DNA from: Alistipes senegalensis
GTDB taxonomy: Bacteria; Bacillota; Clostridia; Oscillospirales; Ruminococcaceae
Direction of reading: 5' to 3'
Assembly (NCBI GenBank): GCA_023665275.1
Contig: JAMPEF010000007.1
Coordinates: 1-63,272, forward strand
Length of the DNA: 63,272 nt
Position numbers and translations under genes: made by a program. Position 1 is the stretch's first letter; each line of letters begins with the position of its first letter. The notes under the pieces are model-generated. The model worked only from the letters and a program-made list of their open reading frames with translations. It was not told the origin of the DNA and did no database searches. Below are positions 35,828 to 44,456 of this stretch, piece after piece.

Positions 35828-35831
35828 AAAC

Positions 35832-35865
35832 AAAACGGTACTTTATAGTCAAGTACCGTTTTTTT
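35832..35865. terminator. Bidirectional terminator
   Basis: Twelve-bp stem (AAAACGGTACTT at 35832-35843 with AAGTACCGTTTT at 35851-35862) followed by T. It separates the coaD operon from the convergent tail-fibre module. Confidence 0.9.
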
Positions 35866-35871
35866 ATTAAA

Positions 35872-36267
35872 TCAACTGCTTACATATTTTATACTGAATA
35901 CTTCTTTTTCGTTGCAGTATGCGTATGAAATAAAATTACCATTGTAATATATTTCGCCGATATGTTTTCCGCCAAAATAAAGCAGCGAAAATTTTTCCAC
36001 GGATATATTATTAAGCTCCGGTATGCATGGATAACCATTATTTATATCTTTCATGCAAATCATATAACCATGCGGATATATTTTTTTCATAGTCAGTGAG
36101 GGTATTTCGTTAAATTCAGTAAAAACCGGATAACCATTATTTTTTTCACTGTCAATGATATATAAATAGTCATAATACGGCTTTTTCAGAATTAACGATG
36201 GCATTTCCGGCAAATCTTCAATATAAGGATAACCGCCGTTTCTTTCAGAATCAATATATAAATTCAT
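35872..36267 (-). CDS. Repeat protein of the orphan tail-fibre module
   Basis: A 131-residue protein made of three imperfect repeats of about 33-37 residues, each with a NNGYP or NGGYP core followed by an Ile-Pro or Met-Pro segment (NGGYPYIEDLPEMPSLILKK, NNGYPVFTEFNEIPSLTMKK, NNGYPCIPELNNIS). A short C-terminal beta-rich part (GKHIGEIYYNGNFISYAY) resembles the ends of phage tail accessory proteins. Its start overlaps the stop of the upstream gene by 4 bp. It probably forms a fibre or decorates one; no catalytic motif. Confidence 0.6.
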   Translation of the reverse strand: MNLYIDSERNGGYPYIEDLPEMPSLILKKPYYDYLYIIDSEKNNGYPVFTEFNEIPSLTMKKIYPHGYMICMKDINNGYPCIPELNNISVEKFSLLYFGGKHIGEIYYNGNFISYAYCNEKEVFSIKYVSS

Positions 36268-37211
36268 TCTTCCGCCCCCATACAGCCGAACCCTATGGAG
36301 CGCAGATATTCGGGATTTTTACACTGTTGTGTTGTAAGTCTGTAAATACTGTTAGGCTTACTGCCACTGACCGATGCAATAGTATTATGCTTTCTTATCA
36401 CGTCGCTGTCATAGAAACACGTACTCTGAATTTCGCCGTACCAGTAAACATTAAGAACTACAGAACACATCTCACATACAAGATAACAACTGCTGAATTT
36501 ACACGTACGTGAAGAAAAATCAACGACAACTGTACCAGAAGTCACATTACTTGTAAGATTTACAAAAAAGTACGAATCGGAAACAACTGAATCCGCTAAC
36601 AGTGAATTATAACCACCGGCAGTACTTGAAAAGGCATTGACATATATTTCAAATTTCATCTGTGTATGTAAAATTGTATCTCCCGAAAAAAACGGATATA
36701 TTTTATATGACTGTGCTTTTATCGCAAATGTGCAGTAATCGGCAGAAATTTTAATACCATTATCATGCATTATACAATGTTTGTATGTTTCGTCTGCTGA
36801 TGTCGGGTCAAGTATTATTATATCATTCATTACTATAGTACAATGTTCAAGTAAAATATTATTATTTTTTTCTGTATTTCCGAAAAGAAATACATTTTTT
36901 CCGGAAAGCCTTATATTTTCAATATTAAGATTTTCAATAATTATATTTTGGTTTTCGCCTGTGAGAATGAACATACTTGAATTACTTTCCGGAGTGACAT
37001 AATTTACATTTCTTATGACGTGATTATTTCCGGAAATTTTTTTACAGTTTAAAGTTATCGGCGTGAAATTCTCTGCATATGGCGTATTATTGAAATCTAT
37101 ATCAGCACCAAGTGAAAAATAGACATCATTTCCGCCTGTTTCGTTCATGGAAAAAAGGTCGGTAGCGGTCATTATAATATATGGATTTTCTGAAGTTCCT
37201 GTACCGTTCAT
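36264..37211 (-). CDS. Beta-helix tail-spike-like protein
   Basis: A 315-residue protein. The N-terminus (GTSENPYIIMTATDLFSM, then YFSLGADIDFNNTPY and ISGNNHVIRNVNY) is the pattern of right-handed beta-helix receptor-binding proteins and GLUG-like repeats seen in phage tails and surface proteins. The rest is rich in Ser, Asn, Val and Tyr with several cysteines and regular beta rungs. No signal peptide, so it is not a conventional secreted protein; this favours a phage-type particle protein. It lies between the BppU-like gene (7 bp away) and the GYP-repeat gene (overlap). Confidence 0.7.
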   Translation of the reverse strand: MNGTGTSENPYIIMTATDLFSMNETGGNDVYFSLGADIDFNNTPYAENFTPITLNCKKISGNNHVIRNVNYVTPESNSSMFILTGENQNIIIENLNIENIRLSGKNVFLFGNTEKNNNILLEHCTIVMNDIIILDPTSADETYKHCIMHDNGIKISADYCTFAIKAQSYKIYPFFSGDTILHTQMKFEIYVNAFSSTAGGYNSLLADSVVSDSYFFVNLTSNVTSGTVVVDFSSRTCKFSSCYLVCEMCSVVLNVYWYGEIQSTCFYDSDVIRKHNTIASVSGSKPNSIYRLTTQQCKNPEYLRSIGFGCMGAEE

Positions 37212-37218
37212 AAAAAAA

Positions 37219-37908
37219 TCATTCCTCCCCTGTTATTATGTAAAGCGCATTTTTCTTATGTTCCGTTGAATTATACTCCGAACGTGTTACGGGAATAACT
37301 TCAGGTCTTGCAAGATATACAGCCGTATCGGCTTCTATACTGTCAAGGCGGTTTTTTGTCTCTTCCAGATTGAAAGAATTAATTTGTCCCTGTACCCATA
37401 TGTTGAAATTATTAATACTTTCCTGAAGTGCAACGTTTGCAGAATTTACACTATTCTGTAACTGTTCAAGACATTCACCGGTAACGACTGCCATGCTGTT
37501 TATAAACTGTTCGTTAGTCTCCGGAAGAGGTTCATTTTTACCGTTTATTGTAGGCTTCACGTTTACCGGTGACATATCGTACTTTATTATTGTATTTATT
37601 TCACCATCGGTTTCCTCAAAAGCCCTGAGTTCAAGACGGAGTTTTCCGGAACGTGCTGTAAAGTCTTCCGATACATTCCATTTAAGGTTTATCAAGTTAT
37701 CGTGGATAATTTCCGGAATTATAACCTGATTTGATTCAGAATCATCTTCTGCAAGACCGACTATCATAAACTTATAACCGCTTATATCGGAATTGTTGTA
37801 AAAGCGTTCCAGTGAAATATTTATTGTATCAGCGAATTTTTCACCCTGTACAAAAAGATTCCCGAATGAATACGTAGGAATATTCTTCCCGTTTGAAAAA
37901 ACATTCAA
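37219..37908 (-). CDS. Phage baseplate upper protein (BppU)-like
   Basis: A 229-residue protein. Residues 1 to about 120 match the BppU N-terminal domain pattern (SFGNLFVQGEKFADTI, then LINLKWNVSEDFTARSGKLRL, IIKYDMSPVNVKPTINGKNE), which docks receptor-binding proteins onto siphophage baseplates. A coiled coil follows (LEQLQNSVNSANVALQESI). Start is TTG 37908, eight nt after AGGAGG; the nearby ATG is out of frame. It is the first gene of a three-gene module and no other baseplate or head gene is in the window. Confidence 0.75.
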   Translation of the reverse strand: MNVFSNGKNIPTYSFGNLFVQGEKFADTINISLERFYNNSDISGYKFMIVGLAEDDSESNQVIIPEIIHDNLINLKWNVSEDFTARSGKLRLELRAFEETDGEINTIIKYDMSPVNVKPTINGKNEPLPETNEQFINSMAVVTGECLEQLQNSVNSANVALQESINNFNIWVQGQINSFNLEETKNRLDSIEADTAVYLARPEVIPVTRSEYNSTEHKKNALYIITGEE

Positions 37909-37951
37909 AATTTTTACCTCCTGAAATATAATAAAAGCAGTTCCGCAGTAT

Positions 37952-38012
37952 CTGCCTTATGTAAAGGGTCAAAAAAATGCCCTATTCAACGCAAAACCGT
38001 TGAATAAGGCAG
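37952..38012. promoter_or_regulatory. Terminator and competing inverted repeats upstream of the tail-fibre module
   Basis: On the minus strand a 14-bp hairpin (arms 37978-37991 and 37998-38011, one wobble) ends in seven T (37977-37971), a strong terminator. The outer arm ATAAGGCAG (38004-38012) can also pair perfectly with CTGCCTTAT (37952-37960), so two folds exclude each other. The rest of the gap to 38269 is AT-rich, with an AT hairpin near 38100-38130 and a CCGGACTGTAT stem near 38230-38260. No promoter could be identified. Confidence 0.7.
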
Positions 38013-38269
38013 AAAATTAACAAAAAGTTCAAAAAAGATAAAAGGAAAATTTTATGAAAAAAAGAGTTGGAACAAGCTATATTAAAAATTCCTGAAAAAT
38101 AAATAATTAAAAGATAATTATTTATTTTTTCTTAATTGAATGTGACTTTTTATTACATAATCATTATATCAAAAAAATTTTCATTTGTCAAGTGTTATTA
38201 GTGATTTTTTCTAAAAATTTTTTTCTGGACTGTATAAAGAGAACATACAGTCCGGAAATGAAATATTAT

Positions 38270-39343
38270 TTAATTATTATTTACGGTCATTTTTATATCG
38301 GGGTTGCCGTCTTCCGATACAAGAGGATTTTTTTCCGCATCAGGTTCATATTTCAGGATTATGTTTTTGATATTATCATCTCGTGTCATGTTGTAAGTCA
38401 TTTTAAGTGCATTGAGGGCATTTGGTATATTTCTTTCACCGAGATAATACGCCGCCAGCTCCGAGGCTACCCTTACAACTTCCGGATTAAATCCGAACTT
38501 CATTTCATATTTTTCAAATATTTTCGTAATTTCTTCATTTGTGTACTGTCTCAGAGGTGTACCTTTAAGCTGTGAAAGGTGACGCATTTCATGTGGAATC
38601 ATTTTGTGAGGGTACATCATTGTGCTTGCCTGATAAAATGCTGAAGCGTCGTCATAGTCGCCGGAATCCGTCAGCATATAACCCATATTTGCGTAACATC
38701 TTGCAAGAGTCACCGGCGAGGAGGCTATTTTTATAGTATCACGTGTTATTTCAAAAAGTCTCCGTCTGTTGCCGAGAAGCTTATATACTTCAGCGAGTTC
38801 AAACATAGGTGCGCAGTCAACCGGATTAAATTCAATGGCACGTCTGAGAACGGGGATGGCATCATAAGGTGAGCCGGTCTCCGTGAGTATATATGCATAT
38901 GTCGTAAGATATACAGCCAAATCAAACGGCGCACGGTTAAGTATTTTATCCTGTTTAAATAAAATCTGTAAGAGATTATCTTCAAATGGATTTCTTGTGG
39001 AAACAAATTTAGCTTTATCAGTTTCCTTAAATTCCACGGTTATTTTCTTGTAAAGCCTTTCGGCGATTGGTTTTGCGTCAACAGCGTTGTGTTTATTGAT
39101 TAATTCAACAATCTGTTTGTGTACGGTCTCAAGCGATACACCATCAAGATGTGTGATACGTTTTATTTCTTCAACTTCTTCTTCCGGCATATTTTCAACA
39201 AGTAAATTTCCGGCAGCTTTCACGCCGTCCATATTTTTTTCCCTTGCGAACCTTTCAGCCTCACTCCTTAAAAACCTGTCATTTCCCTGAATATCATCAG
39301 TAAGTTTTGACTTAAGGTCAGCAAGAATTTCATCATATGACAT
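38270..39343 (-). CDS. Tetratricopeptide-repeat protein
   Basis: A 357-residue soluble, helical protein. TPR units are seen at about 145-270 (LTTYAYILTETGSPYDAIPVLRRAIEFNP, APMFELAEVYKLLGN, ARCYANMGYMLTDSGDYDDAS). The N-terminal 120 residues are acidic and helical and unrecognised. TPRs bind partner proteins; likely partners are the products of the two genes upstream, with which it forms an operon (15-bp gap). GAGGAAA precedes the ATG. No signal peptide. Confidence 0.75.
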   Translation of the reverse strand: MSYDEILADLKSKLTDDIQGNDRFLRSEAERFAREKNMDGVKAAGNLLVENMPEEEVEEIKRITHLDGVSLETVHKQIVELINKHNAVDAKPIAERLYKKITVEFKETDKAKFVSTRNPFEDNLLQILFKQDKILNRAPFDLAVYLTTYAYILTETGSPYDAIPVLRRAIEFNPVDCAPMFELAEVYKLLGNRRRLFEITRDTIKIASSPVTLARCYANMGYMLTDSGDYDDASAFYQASTMMYPHKMIPHEMRHLSQLKGTPLRQYTNEEITKIFEKYEMKFGFNPEVVRVASELAAYYLGERNIPNALNALKMTYNMTRDDNIKNIILKYEPDAEKNPLVSEDGNPDIKMTVNNN

Positions 39344-39358
39344 ATATATTTCCTCTTT

Positions 39359-39619
39359 TCACGAATTATTATTTTTGTTGTTCATTTCCTGACGGACTTT
39401 TTCAAAATTCCCTGACATAGCCGAAATAATATCATCAACTGAATCAAGTACCGGCATAGTGCATGGTGGTTCATAGTCATCGGGCAGAAATTCCGGCGTA
39501 GTTTCTGTTGTATATTCCGTTATAAGTTCCATACACTTTTCAGTGATGGTATCAGCGAATTTTTCAGTTTCTTCACGGACAATCCGCCGGAGTTCCATAT
39601 AAAGTTCGTCACGGGTCAT
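39359..39619 (-). CDS. Small acidic protein sharing a motif with the adjacent scaffold protein
   Basis: An 86-residue protein of unknown function. The first half is a charged helix (MTRDELYMELRRIVREETEKF). The second half contains MPVLDSVDDIISAMSGNFEK, which corresponds to MPVLNSIEDMLSAMGDNSEK near the C-terminus of the neighbouring 766-residue protein. The shared motif suggests that both dock to the same partner, possibly the TPR protein downstream. It starts 9 bp after the stop of the large gene. Confidence 0.6.
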   Translation of the reverse strand: MTRDELYMELRRIVREETEKFADTITEKCMELITEYTTETTPEFLPDDYEPPCTMPVLDSVDDIISAMSGNFEKVRQEMNNKNNNS

Positions 39620-39627
39620 AATATTTA

Positions 39628-41928
39628 TTAAAATCCTTTCTTAGCAAGGTCTTTCTTGAATTTAGCGTCAATCTTATCCTGCTTTTTCTTCTCTCTGAGT
39701 TCTGCCTTAGAAAGTGGTCTCTGTGGTTCAGCCGGCTTGCTGGTCTTAGGCTGTGTACGAACGGTGTTATTAGAAGACGCCTTATACTCCTGATATACAG
39801 GTACATTCTTTTTCATTTTTTCCTGCTGTAAACGTTTTTCCTTTTCGGAGTTGTCACCCATAGCAGAAAGCATATCTTCAATCGAATTAAGTACGGGCAT
39901 ATTTCTTGCCGGAGTTCCCTGAGTTTCCGTAAGGCTCTTGTTAGCGTATTCTTTGGATTCTGCAATAGCATTTATAAATACCTGTGAAGTTGACCGGCTG
40001 TGTTCATGTACGGAAATTTTCGATACATTGGCAGATGTTGCAGGCATACCACCTTTTGCGGCTGCTGCGGCGGCGATTTTCTGACCAGGTGTAAGAGGTT
40101 TGTTTTCGTTCTGTGGTGCAACTGTTTTAGCCGGTGATACTGTCGGCTGAACGGGCTGTACAGGCTGCGGGAACGGCTGTCCGTATGGCTGTTGCATCGC
40201 AGGCTGTCCTAATGGCATATATATAGGCTGACCGTTAGGACCGTAACCGGTCAGCTGCATGGGGACATATGTATATATCGGCTGGTTATTCTGGTCATAG
40301 CCATTGAACTGCGGAACATTCACTACCTGTCCCATCATATTCTGCTGTTGATATACAGGCTGCTGCGGATATACCGGTTGTTGTGGATATACTGGTTGCT
40401 GAGGATATACCGGCTGTTGCGGATACGGCGACTGTACCGGTGGTGGTGTCATCTGCTGAACAGGCTGAACAGGCTGTTCCGGCTGTTGATTGTATTCTTC
40501 TTCATAGAAATCTTCTGTTTCATAGACTTCTTCTTCAACATCTTTAGTGAAATCTTCTTCTTCTGAGTTTTCTTCCTGTTCAACAAGTACCGCCATATCT
40601 TCAAGAGACGGAACGATTGTATTTTCCGGAACTGTTTCAACGTGTTCCTGATATACTGGCTCTTCAATTTCCGGAAGCTGAATATCATCAAAAACAGGAG
40701 CATTGTATTCCGGTTCTGATTCTGTTTCTGGTTCTTCCGATGAAATATCAGGTACTTCTATTTCGTCAAGTTCTGGTGTGTTGTATTCCTGAACTGGTTC
40801 AAGTTCCTGTGTGACATCGTCAAGGGACGGTAATTCTATATCATCAAGTTCTGGTGTGCTGTATTCCGGAACAGGTTCAAGCTCCGGTGTAACATCGTCA
40901 AGGGACGGTAATTCTATATCTTCAATTTCCGGTGTGTTATATTCCTGAACTGGTTCAAGCTCCTGTGAAAGTTCATCAAGTGAGGGAAGTTCTATATCTG
41001 ACATTTCTTCCAGTTCTTCCGGTTCTGCCGGCTGTGGATTTTCTATGCCAAAAAGTTTATTGGCAACATAATCCCAGTCAGCATTTGAAGAGGTTTCCTG
41101 AACGGGTTCAGGTTCAGAATTATAATCCGGTTCTTCATAATAATGTGAGTTATCAACTGCCGGTGACTGACTTTCAGAAGCCTTTACATTTCCGAAAGCA
41201 AACATCTTCATAACGTCGTCATCGTCGATAATGCCAACCGGTACTTCATCTTCTGCCGGTGGCAAATCAGGATTTTCTTCATAAGGTGGAGGGTTAATCG
41301 TTGAAAAATCAATAGATTCTTCCGGTTCTGCCGGACTGATTGTCTGTGATTCATAATCATTGTTAGCAGGAACATTAACAGCAAACTGTGCAAGAAAATC
41401 GTCCTGTAGATTATTTTTCGGTTTAGGTGTTTCAGGTTCAGGCTGTGGGGCTGGCTGTTCTGACGGTTTAGGGTTTATATTGAACTGTGCAAGACTGCTG
41501 TCAAGTGCCACACCCGTACCAGCGATTGTCTGTTCAGGACGTTTTTTCGGATTAGGATTTCTTTCAAACGGTACAACAGGCTTTTCCGGTTCAGGTTCGG
41601 GAGAAGATGCCGACGGTGCAGATGTTATTTTTGCAACAGTTCCGCCGAGTGGAACTATTCCTTCATCAGCGAGACCCAGTTTTTCACGTTGTTTTTCTTC
41701 TTTAAGAAGACGTGCCATTTCTTTTTTATCGGCTTTAATCATCTTTTTGGCGAAAGCGTTTTTACATCTTTCGCAAGTAATTTCCTTAAGGTCAACGGTT
41801 TTTCCGCCACGACGATATTTATTTATGTTATCGCCTTTCTGTAGATTTATGCCACAGCCGGTTTTCTTATCATTATCCGTACCGTGTACATCATCATTCA
41901 TAATAGAGGTTACAAGAGTAATATCCAT
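39628..41928 (-). CDS. Repeat-rich, disordered scaffold-like protein
   Basis: A 766-residue cytoplasmic protein of unknown function. The N-terminus (about 1-60) has cysteines (CGINLQKGDNINKYRRGGK, later CERCKNAF) that could bind zinc. Long acidic Pro/Glu regions follow, with three to four tandem repeats of about 26 residues (core LPSLDDVTPELEPVPEY). Then comes a Pro/Gln/Tyr region with five copies of YPQQPV, a Gly/Pro stretch, the MPVL motif near residue 660 and a very basic C-terminus. Such layouts suit scaffolds or condensates. ATG 41928 follows GGAAAGG; a promoter lies at 42035-42063. Confidence 0.6.
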   Translation of the reverse strand: MDITLVTSIMNDDVHGTDNDKKTGCGINLQKGDNINKYRRGGKTVDLKEITCERCKNAFAKKMIKADKKEMARLLKEEKQREKLGLADEGIVPLGGTVAKITSAPSASSPEPEPEKPVVPFERNPNPKKRPEQTIAGTGVALDSSLAQFNINPKPSEQPAPQPEPETPKPKNNLQDDFLAQFAVNVPANNDYESQTISPAEPEESIDFSTINPPPYEENPDLPPAEDEVPVGIIDDDDVMKMFAFGNVKASESQSPAVDNSHYYEEPDYNSEPEPVQETSSNADWDYVANKLFGIENPQPAEPEELEEMSDIELPSLDELSQELEPVQEYNTPEIEDIELPSLDDVTPELEPVPEYSTPELDDIELPSLDDVTQELEPVQEYNTPELDEIEVPDISSEEPETESEPEYNAPVFDDIQLPEIEEPVYQEHVETVPENTIVPSLEDMAVLVEQEENSEEEDFTKDVEEEVYETEDFYEEEYNQQPEQPVQPVQQMTPPPVQSPYPQQPVYPQQPVYPQQPVYPQQPVYQQQNMMGQVVNVPQFNGYDQNNQPIYTYVPMQLTGYGPNGQPIYMPLGQPAMQQPYGQPFPQPVQPVQPTVSPAKTVAPQNENKPLTPGQKIAAAAAAKGGMPATSANVSKISVHEHSRSTSQVFINAIAESKEYANKSLTETQGTPARNMPVLNSIEDMLSAMGDNSEKEKRLQQEKMKKNVPVYQEYKASSNNTVRTQPKTSKPAEPQRPLSKAELREKKKQDKIDAKFKKDLAKKGF
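40350..40440 (-). repeat. In-gene tandem repeat encoding YPQQPV units
   Basis: About five copies of an 18-bp unit within the scaffold gene, coding YPQQPV. Copies differ at wobble positions, so selection acts on the protein. Length variation by slippage is likely. Confidence 0.8.
40740..41010 (-). repeat. In-gene tandem repeat of about 78 bp
   Basis: Three to four imperfect 78-bp units (26 residues each, LPSLDD ... ELEPV.EY ... PELDDIE) in the acidic part of the scaffold gene. Confidence 0.8.
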
Positions 41929-42034
41929 ATAAAACCTTTCCTTTCCGTACATTTTTCTGTACATTTTTCACTTTACGGCAGTGAACGCCGATTTTTCCGG
42001 AACACGTTTTCAACGTGCAACACAATACATATAC

Positions 42035-42063
42035 ATTATACAATACAAAGCACAAAAAATCAA
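42035..42063 (-). promoter_or_regulatory. Promoter of the scaffold-TPR operon
   Basis: TTGATT (42058-42063), 17-bp spacer, TATAAT (42035-42040), minus strand. The leader of about 100 nt contains a CACGTT/AACGTG hairpin and two copies of AAAAATGTAC close to the ribosome site. Confidence 0.7.
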
Positions 42064-42260
42064 CACTTTCTGAAAAATTTGCACTACTAATTATACTTTA
42101 AAGAAAATTTTCGGTAAAAACAACAAAATGTTATTGACTTTTTCGTCAAAAACAACATAAGAGATTTAAAAAAATTCCTTAAATTGACGATAATATTTCC
42201 GGAAATATTATTAAATATTTTATATAAAAGCAAAAAATTATAAAATATCAAAAATTACTC

Positions 42261-42289
42261 TTGCATTATCCGGCGTTTTGGTGTATTAT
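42261..42289 (+). promoter_or_regulatory. Glycosyltransferase promoter
   Basis: TTGCAT (42261-42266), 17-bp spacer, TATTAT (42284-42289), plus strand. The rest of the 42.08-42.26 kb gap is AT-rich and featureless. Confidence 0.6.
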
Positions 42290-42328
42290 TATAGTGTATT
42301 ATTAATTAAAAAAGTGAGGGGGAGTTAA

Positions 42329-43318
42329 ATGAAACTCGTTTCAGTAGTAGTACCGTGCTACAATGAAGAAAAAGTACTTCCAGTGTTCTATAAGGAAATA
42401 ACCAAGGTAACGGACAAGATGTCTGCTGATTATCCGGAACTTGAATTTGAATATCTCTTCATAAATGATGGTTCAAAAGACAAGACGCTTGAAGTATTCC
42501 GTAAACTTGCCGATATGGACAAAAGAGTAAGATATATATCTTTTTCAAGAAATTTCGGTAAAGAATCCGGTATGTATGCAGGACTAAAAAACGCTAAAGG
42601 CGATTACGTCGTTGTAATGGACGCCGATTTACAGCACCCGCCGAAATTTCTTCCGGAAATGTACAGCTATGTCAAGGACGGCGAATATGATTGCGCCACT
42701 ACACGCCGTGTAAACCGGAAAGGTGAATCAAAAATCCGTTCATGGTTTGCAATGAAGTTCTATAAGATAATGAACAAGATTTCACAAACTGAAATTGTCG
42801 ACGGCGCACAGGATTTCCGCTTTATGACAAGACAAATGGTTGACTCAATACTTGAAATGTCAGAATATAACAGGTTTTCAAAAGGTATATTCAGCTGGGT
42901 AGGTTTTAATGTAAAATATCTGCCATACGAAAATGTTGAACGTACAATAGGTGAAACTTCATGGTCATTCTGGGGACTTTTCAAGTATTCACTGGAGGGA
43001 ATAATGGCATTCTCTACAGCACCGCTTGCAATATCTTCATTGTTAGGTATTTTAAGCTGTATCATATCATTCATAATGATAATAATTACTGTCATAAAAA
43101 CGCTTATTTTCGGCGAGAAGGTCAGCGGCTACCCTACTACTATATGTGTTATCTTCATGCTAAGCGGATTACAGCTTTTCTGTACCGGTATACTTGGTCA
43201 GTATCTCTCAAAAACCTATCTTGAAACCAAACACCGTCCTATTTACATTGCAAAGGAAACGGACGAGCTTTACAGAAAAAGAAAACAGAACAAGAAAAAA
43301 GATTCATCGGAAAAGTAA
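42329..43318 (+). CDS. Membrane-associated family 2 glycosyltransferase (polyprenyl-phosphate type)
   Basis: A 329-residue GT2 enzyme of the DPM1/GtrB kind, which moves a sugar from a nucleotide to undecaprenyl phosphate. The N-terminal catalytic domain has VVVPCYNEE, FINDGSKDKT, the MDADLQHPP metal-binding DxD-type motif and an acceptor region DGAQDFRFM. Two C-terminal transmembrane helices are at about 235-260 and 270-295. The lysine-rich tail is cytoplasmic. The sugar cannot be told. It has a GAGGGGG ribosome site and probably an operon with the next gene. Confidence 0.9.
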   Translation: MKLVSVVVPCYNEEKVLPVFYKEITKVTDKMSADYPELEFEYLFINDGSKDKTLEVFRKLADMDKRVRYISFSRNFGKESGMYAGLKNAKGDYVVVMDADLQHPPKFLPEMYSYVKDGEYDCATTRRVNRKGESKIRSWFAMKFYKIMNKISQTEIVDGAQDFRFMTRQMVDSILEMSEYNRFSKGIFSWVGFNVKYLPYENVERTIGETSWSFWGLFKYSLEGIMAFSTAPLAISSLLGILSCIISFIMIIITVIKTLIFGEKVSGYPTTICVIFMLSGLQLFCTGILGQYLSKTYLETKHRPIYIAKETDELYRKRKQNKKKDSSEK

Positions 43319-43336
43319 TCAGGGAGGTGCAGACTT

Positions 43337-44416
43337 CTGAACAAGCAGACAAGATTTATAGTTTCTATTCTTTTTATAGTTATAACAGCGCTTGCAATTG
43401 CTATCAGAAGTTTTTACTCTGATACTACACAAAGTACAGGAAACAACAACTTTCAGACGGATATTATAAAAAGTCTTGAAACAGACGACAACGGCAACAG
43501 AATTTTTACGGATAATAGTGGTCTTTCCGGCATTGCGGACAGTAACAACAGAATTATTGTCGCTCCGGAATGGAACGAAATTAAATTCACCGGAAACAAC
43601 ATCTGTACAGCCCGTCAGCGCATAGACGACAGACTTCTTACGGGGTGCATAGATTACGAGGGTAATATTACAGTACCTTTCATATATAACAGCATAGAAA
43701 AATACGAAAAAGACGGCTTTATATTTTATATTGCCGTTTCCGGTGATAATTCGTGCGTAATATATGACGTGAACTTTATGCCATGTTTCCGGAAATCATG
43801 GAAAAACTATACTCTTTCAGAAGAAACTGATGAAATATCTTTCAAAACTGATAACGCCACTTATTACTATGCCATAAATGAAAACGGTTTCCGGCTTAAA
43901 TCCGCCGAAATAATCGGAAAAACTCTTGACAGAAGATATATTTTAAGTGTTTACAGCCGAATATTATTATCAAAACTCAGTGTTTCCATGCTTGAAAAGA
44001 TGACTGACATTGCCGGAAAATATATAGAATACGCATATACCGGCAATGACGTTATATTAGATGAAATTACAAATGGTGGACGTTCAGGGTTTTCACAGCT
44101 TTTTCCGGAAGACCACAGAATTTTATCAAAGAAACTGCTGAATATTTCCGATATATTCATGTATTCAGTCCGTTCAGACGATGACACACCGCATTATGCA
44201 GTATCTGTTACGACTGATACGGAAATAGAATATTCCGACGAAACAAGCGGAAAAAATACCCTCCGTGGTGAATATACAGCAGTTATAGAGTTTTGTGGTT
44301 ATTCCGCAAATGACCTTAAGGCAGTATCCGGAAACTTCACACCTGAAAAGCCTGAATATCCACAATCTGACGAAACAGAAAGTACTTCCGAAAATACGGA
44401 GGACACCACAGACTAA
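43337..44416 (+). CDS. WG-repeat-like anchored extracytoplasmic protein with apparent CTG start
   Basis: A 359-residue protein of unknown function. The frame is open from the previous stop; GGGAGGTG lies 7 nt before CTG 43337, and no ATG, GTG or TTG is in frame until GTG 43769. Starting at CTG gives NKQTRFIVSILFIVITALAI, a clear signal anchor that the shorter form would lose. The next part (CIDYEGNITVPFIYNSIEKY) resembles a WG beta-propeller repeat. The C-terminus is Ser/Thr/Glu-rich. It lies 18 bp after the glycosyltransferase and 40 bp before purE. Confidence 0.65.
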   Translation: MNKQTRFIVSILFIVITALAIAIRSFYSDTTQSTGNNNFQTDIIKSLETDDNGNRIFTDNSGLSGIADSNNRIIVAPEWNEIKFTGNNICTARQRIDDRLLTGCIDYEGNITVPFIYNSIEKYEKDGFIFYIAVSGDNSCVIYDVNFMPCFRKSWKNYTLSEETDEISFKTDNATYYYAINENGFRLKSAEIIGKTLDRRYILSVYSRILLSKLSVSMLEKMTDIAGKYIEYAYTGNDVILDEITNGGRSGFSQLFPEDHRILSKKLLNISDIFMYSVRSDDDTPHYAVSVTTDTEIEYSDETSGKNTLRGEYTAVIEFCGYSANDLKAVSGNFTPEKPEYPQSDETESTSENTEDTTD

Positions 44417-44456
44417 AATTAATTTTCAAAATTTTTCAAAAAAGGAGTTTTTTAAA

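Noticed and set aside
38054..38095. A 13-residue plus-strand peptide frame with a weak AAAAGGA site before it, followed by an AT-rich hairpin
   Set aside because: Too short to support; no promoter was found and the AT-rich setting makes such frames likely by chance.
40350..41010. Regularly spaced repeats that might suggest a CRISPR array
   Set aside because: They are in-frame coding repeats without unique spacers and with wobble-only variation between copies.
44417..44456. Purine riboswitch before purE
   Set aside because: Only 40 bp separate purE from the preceding gene and none of the conserved purine aptamer core is present.
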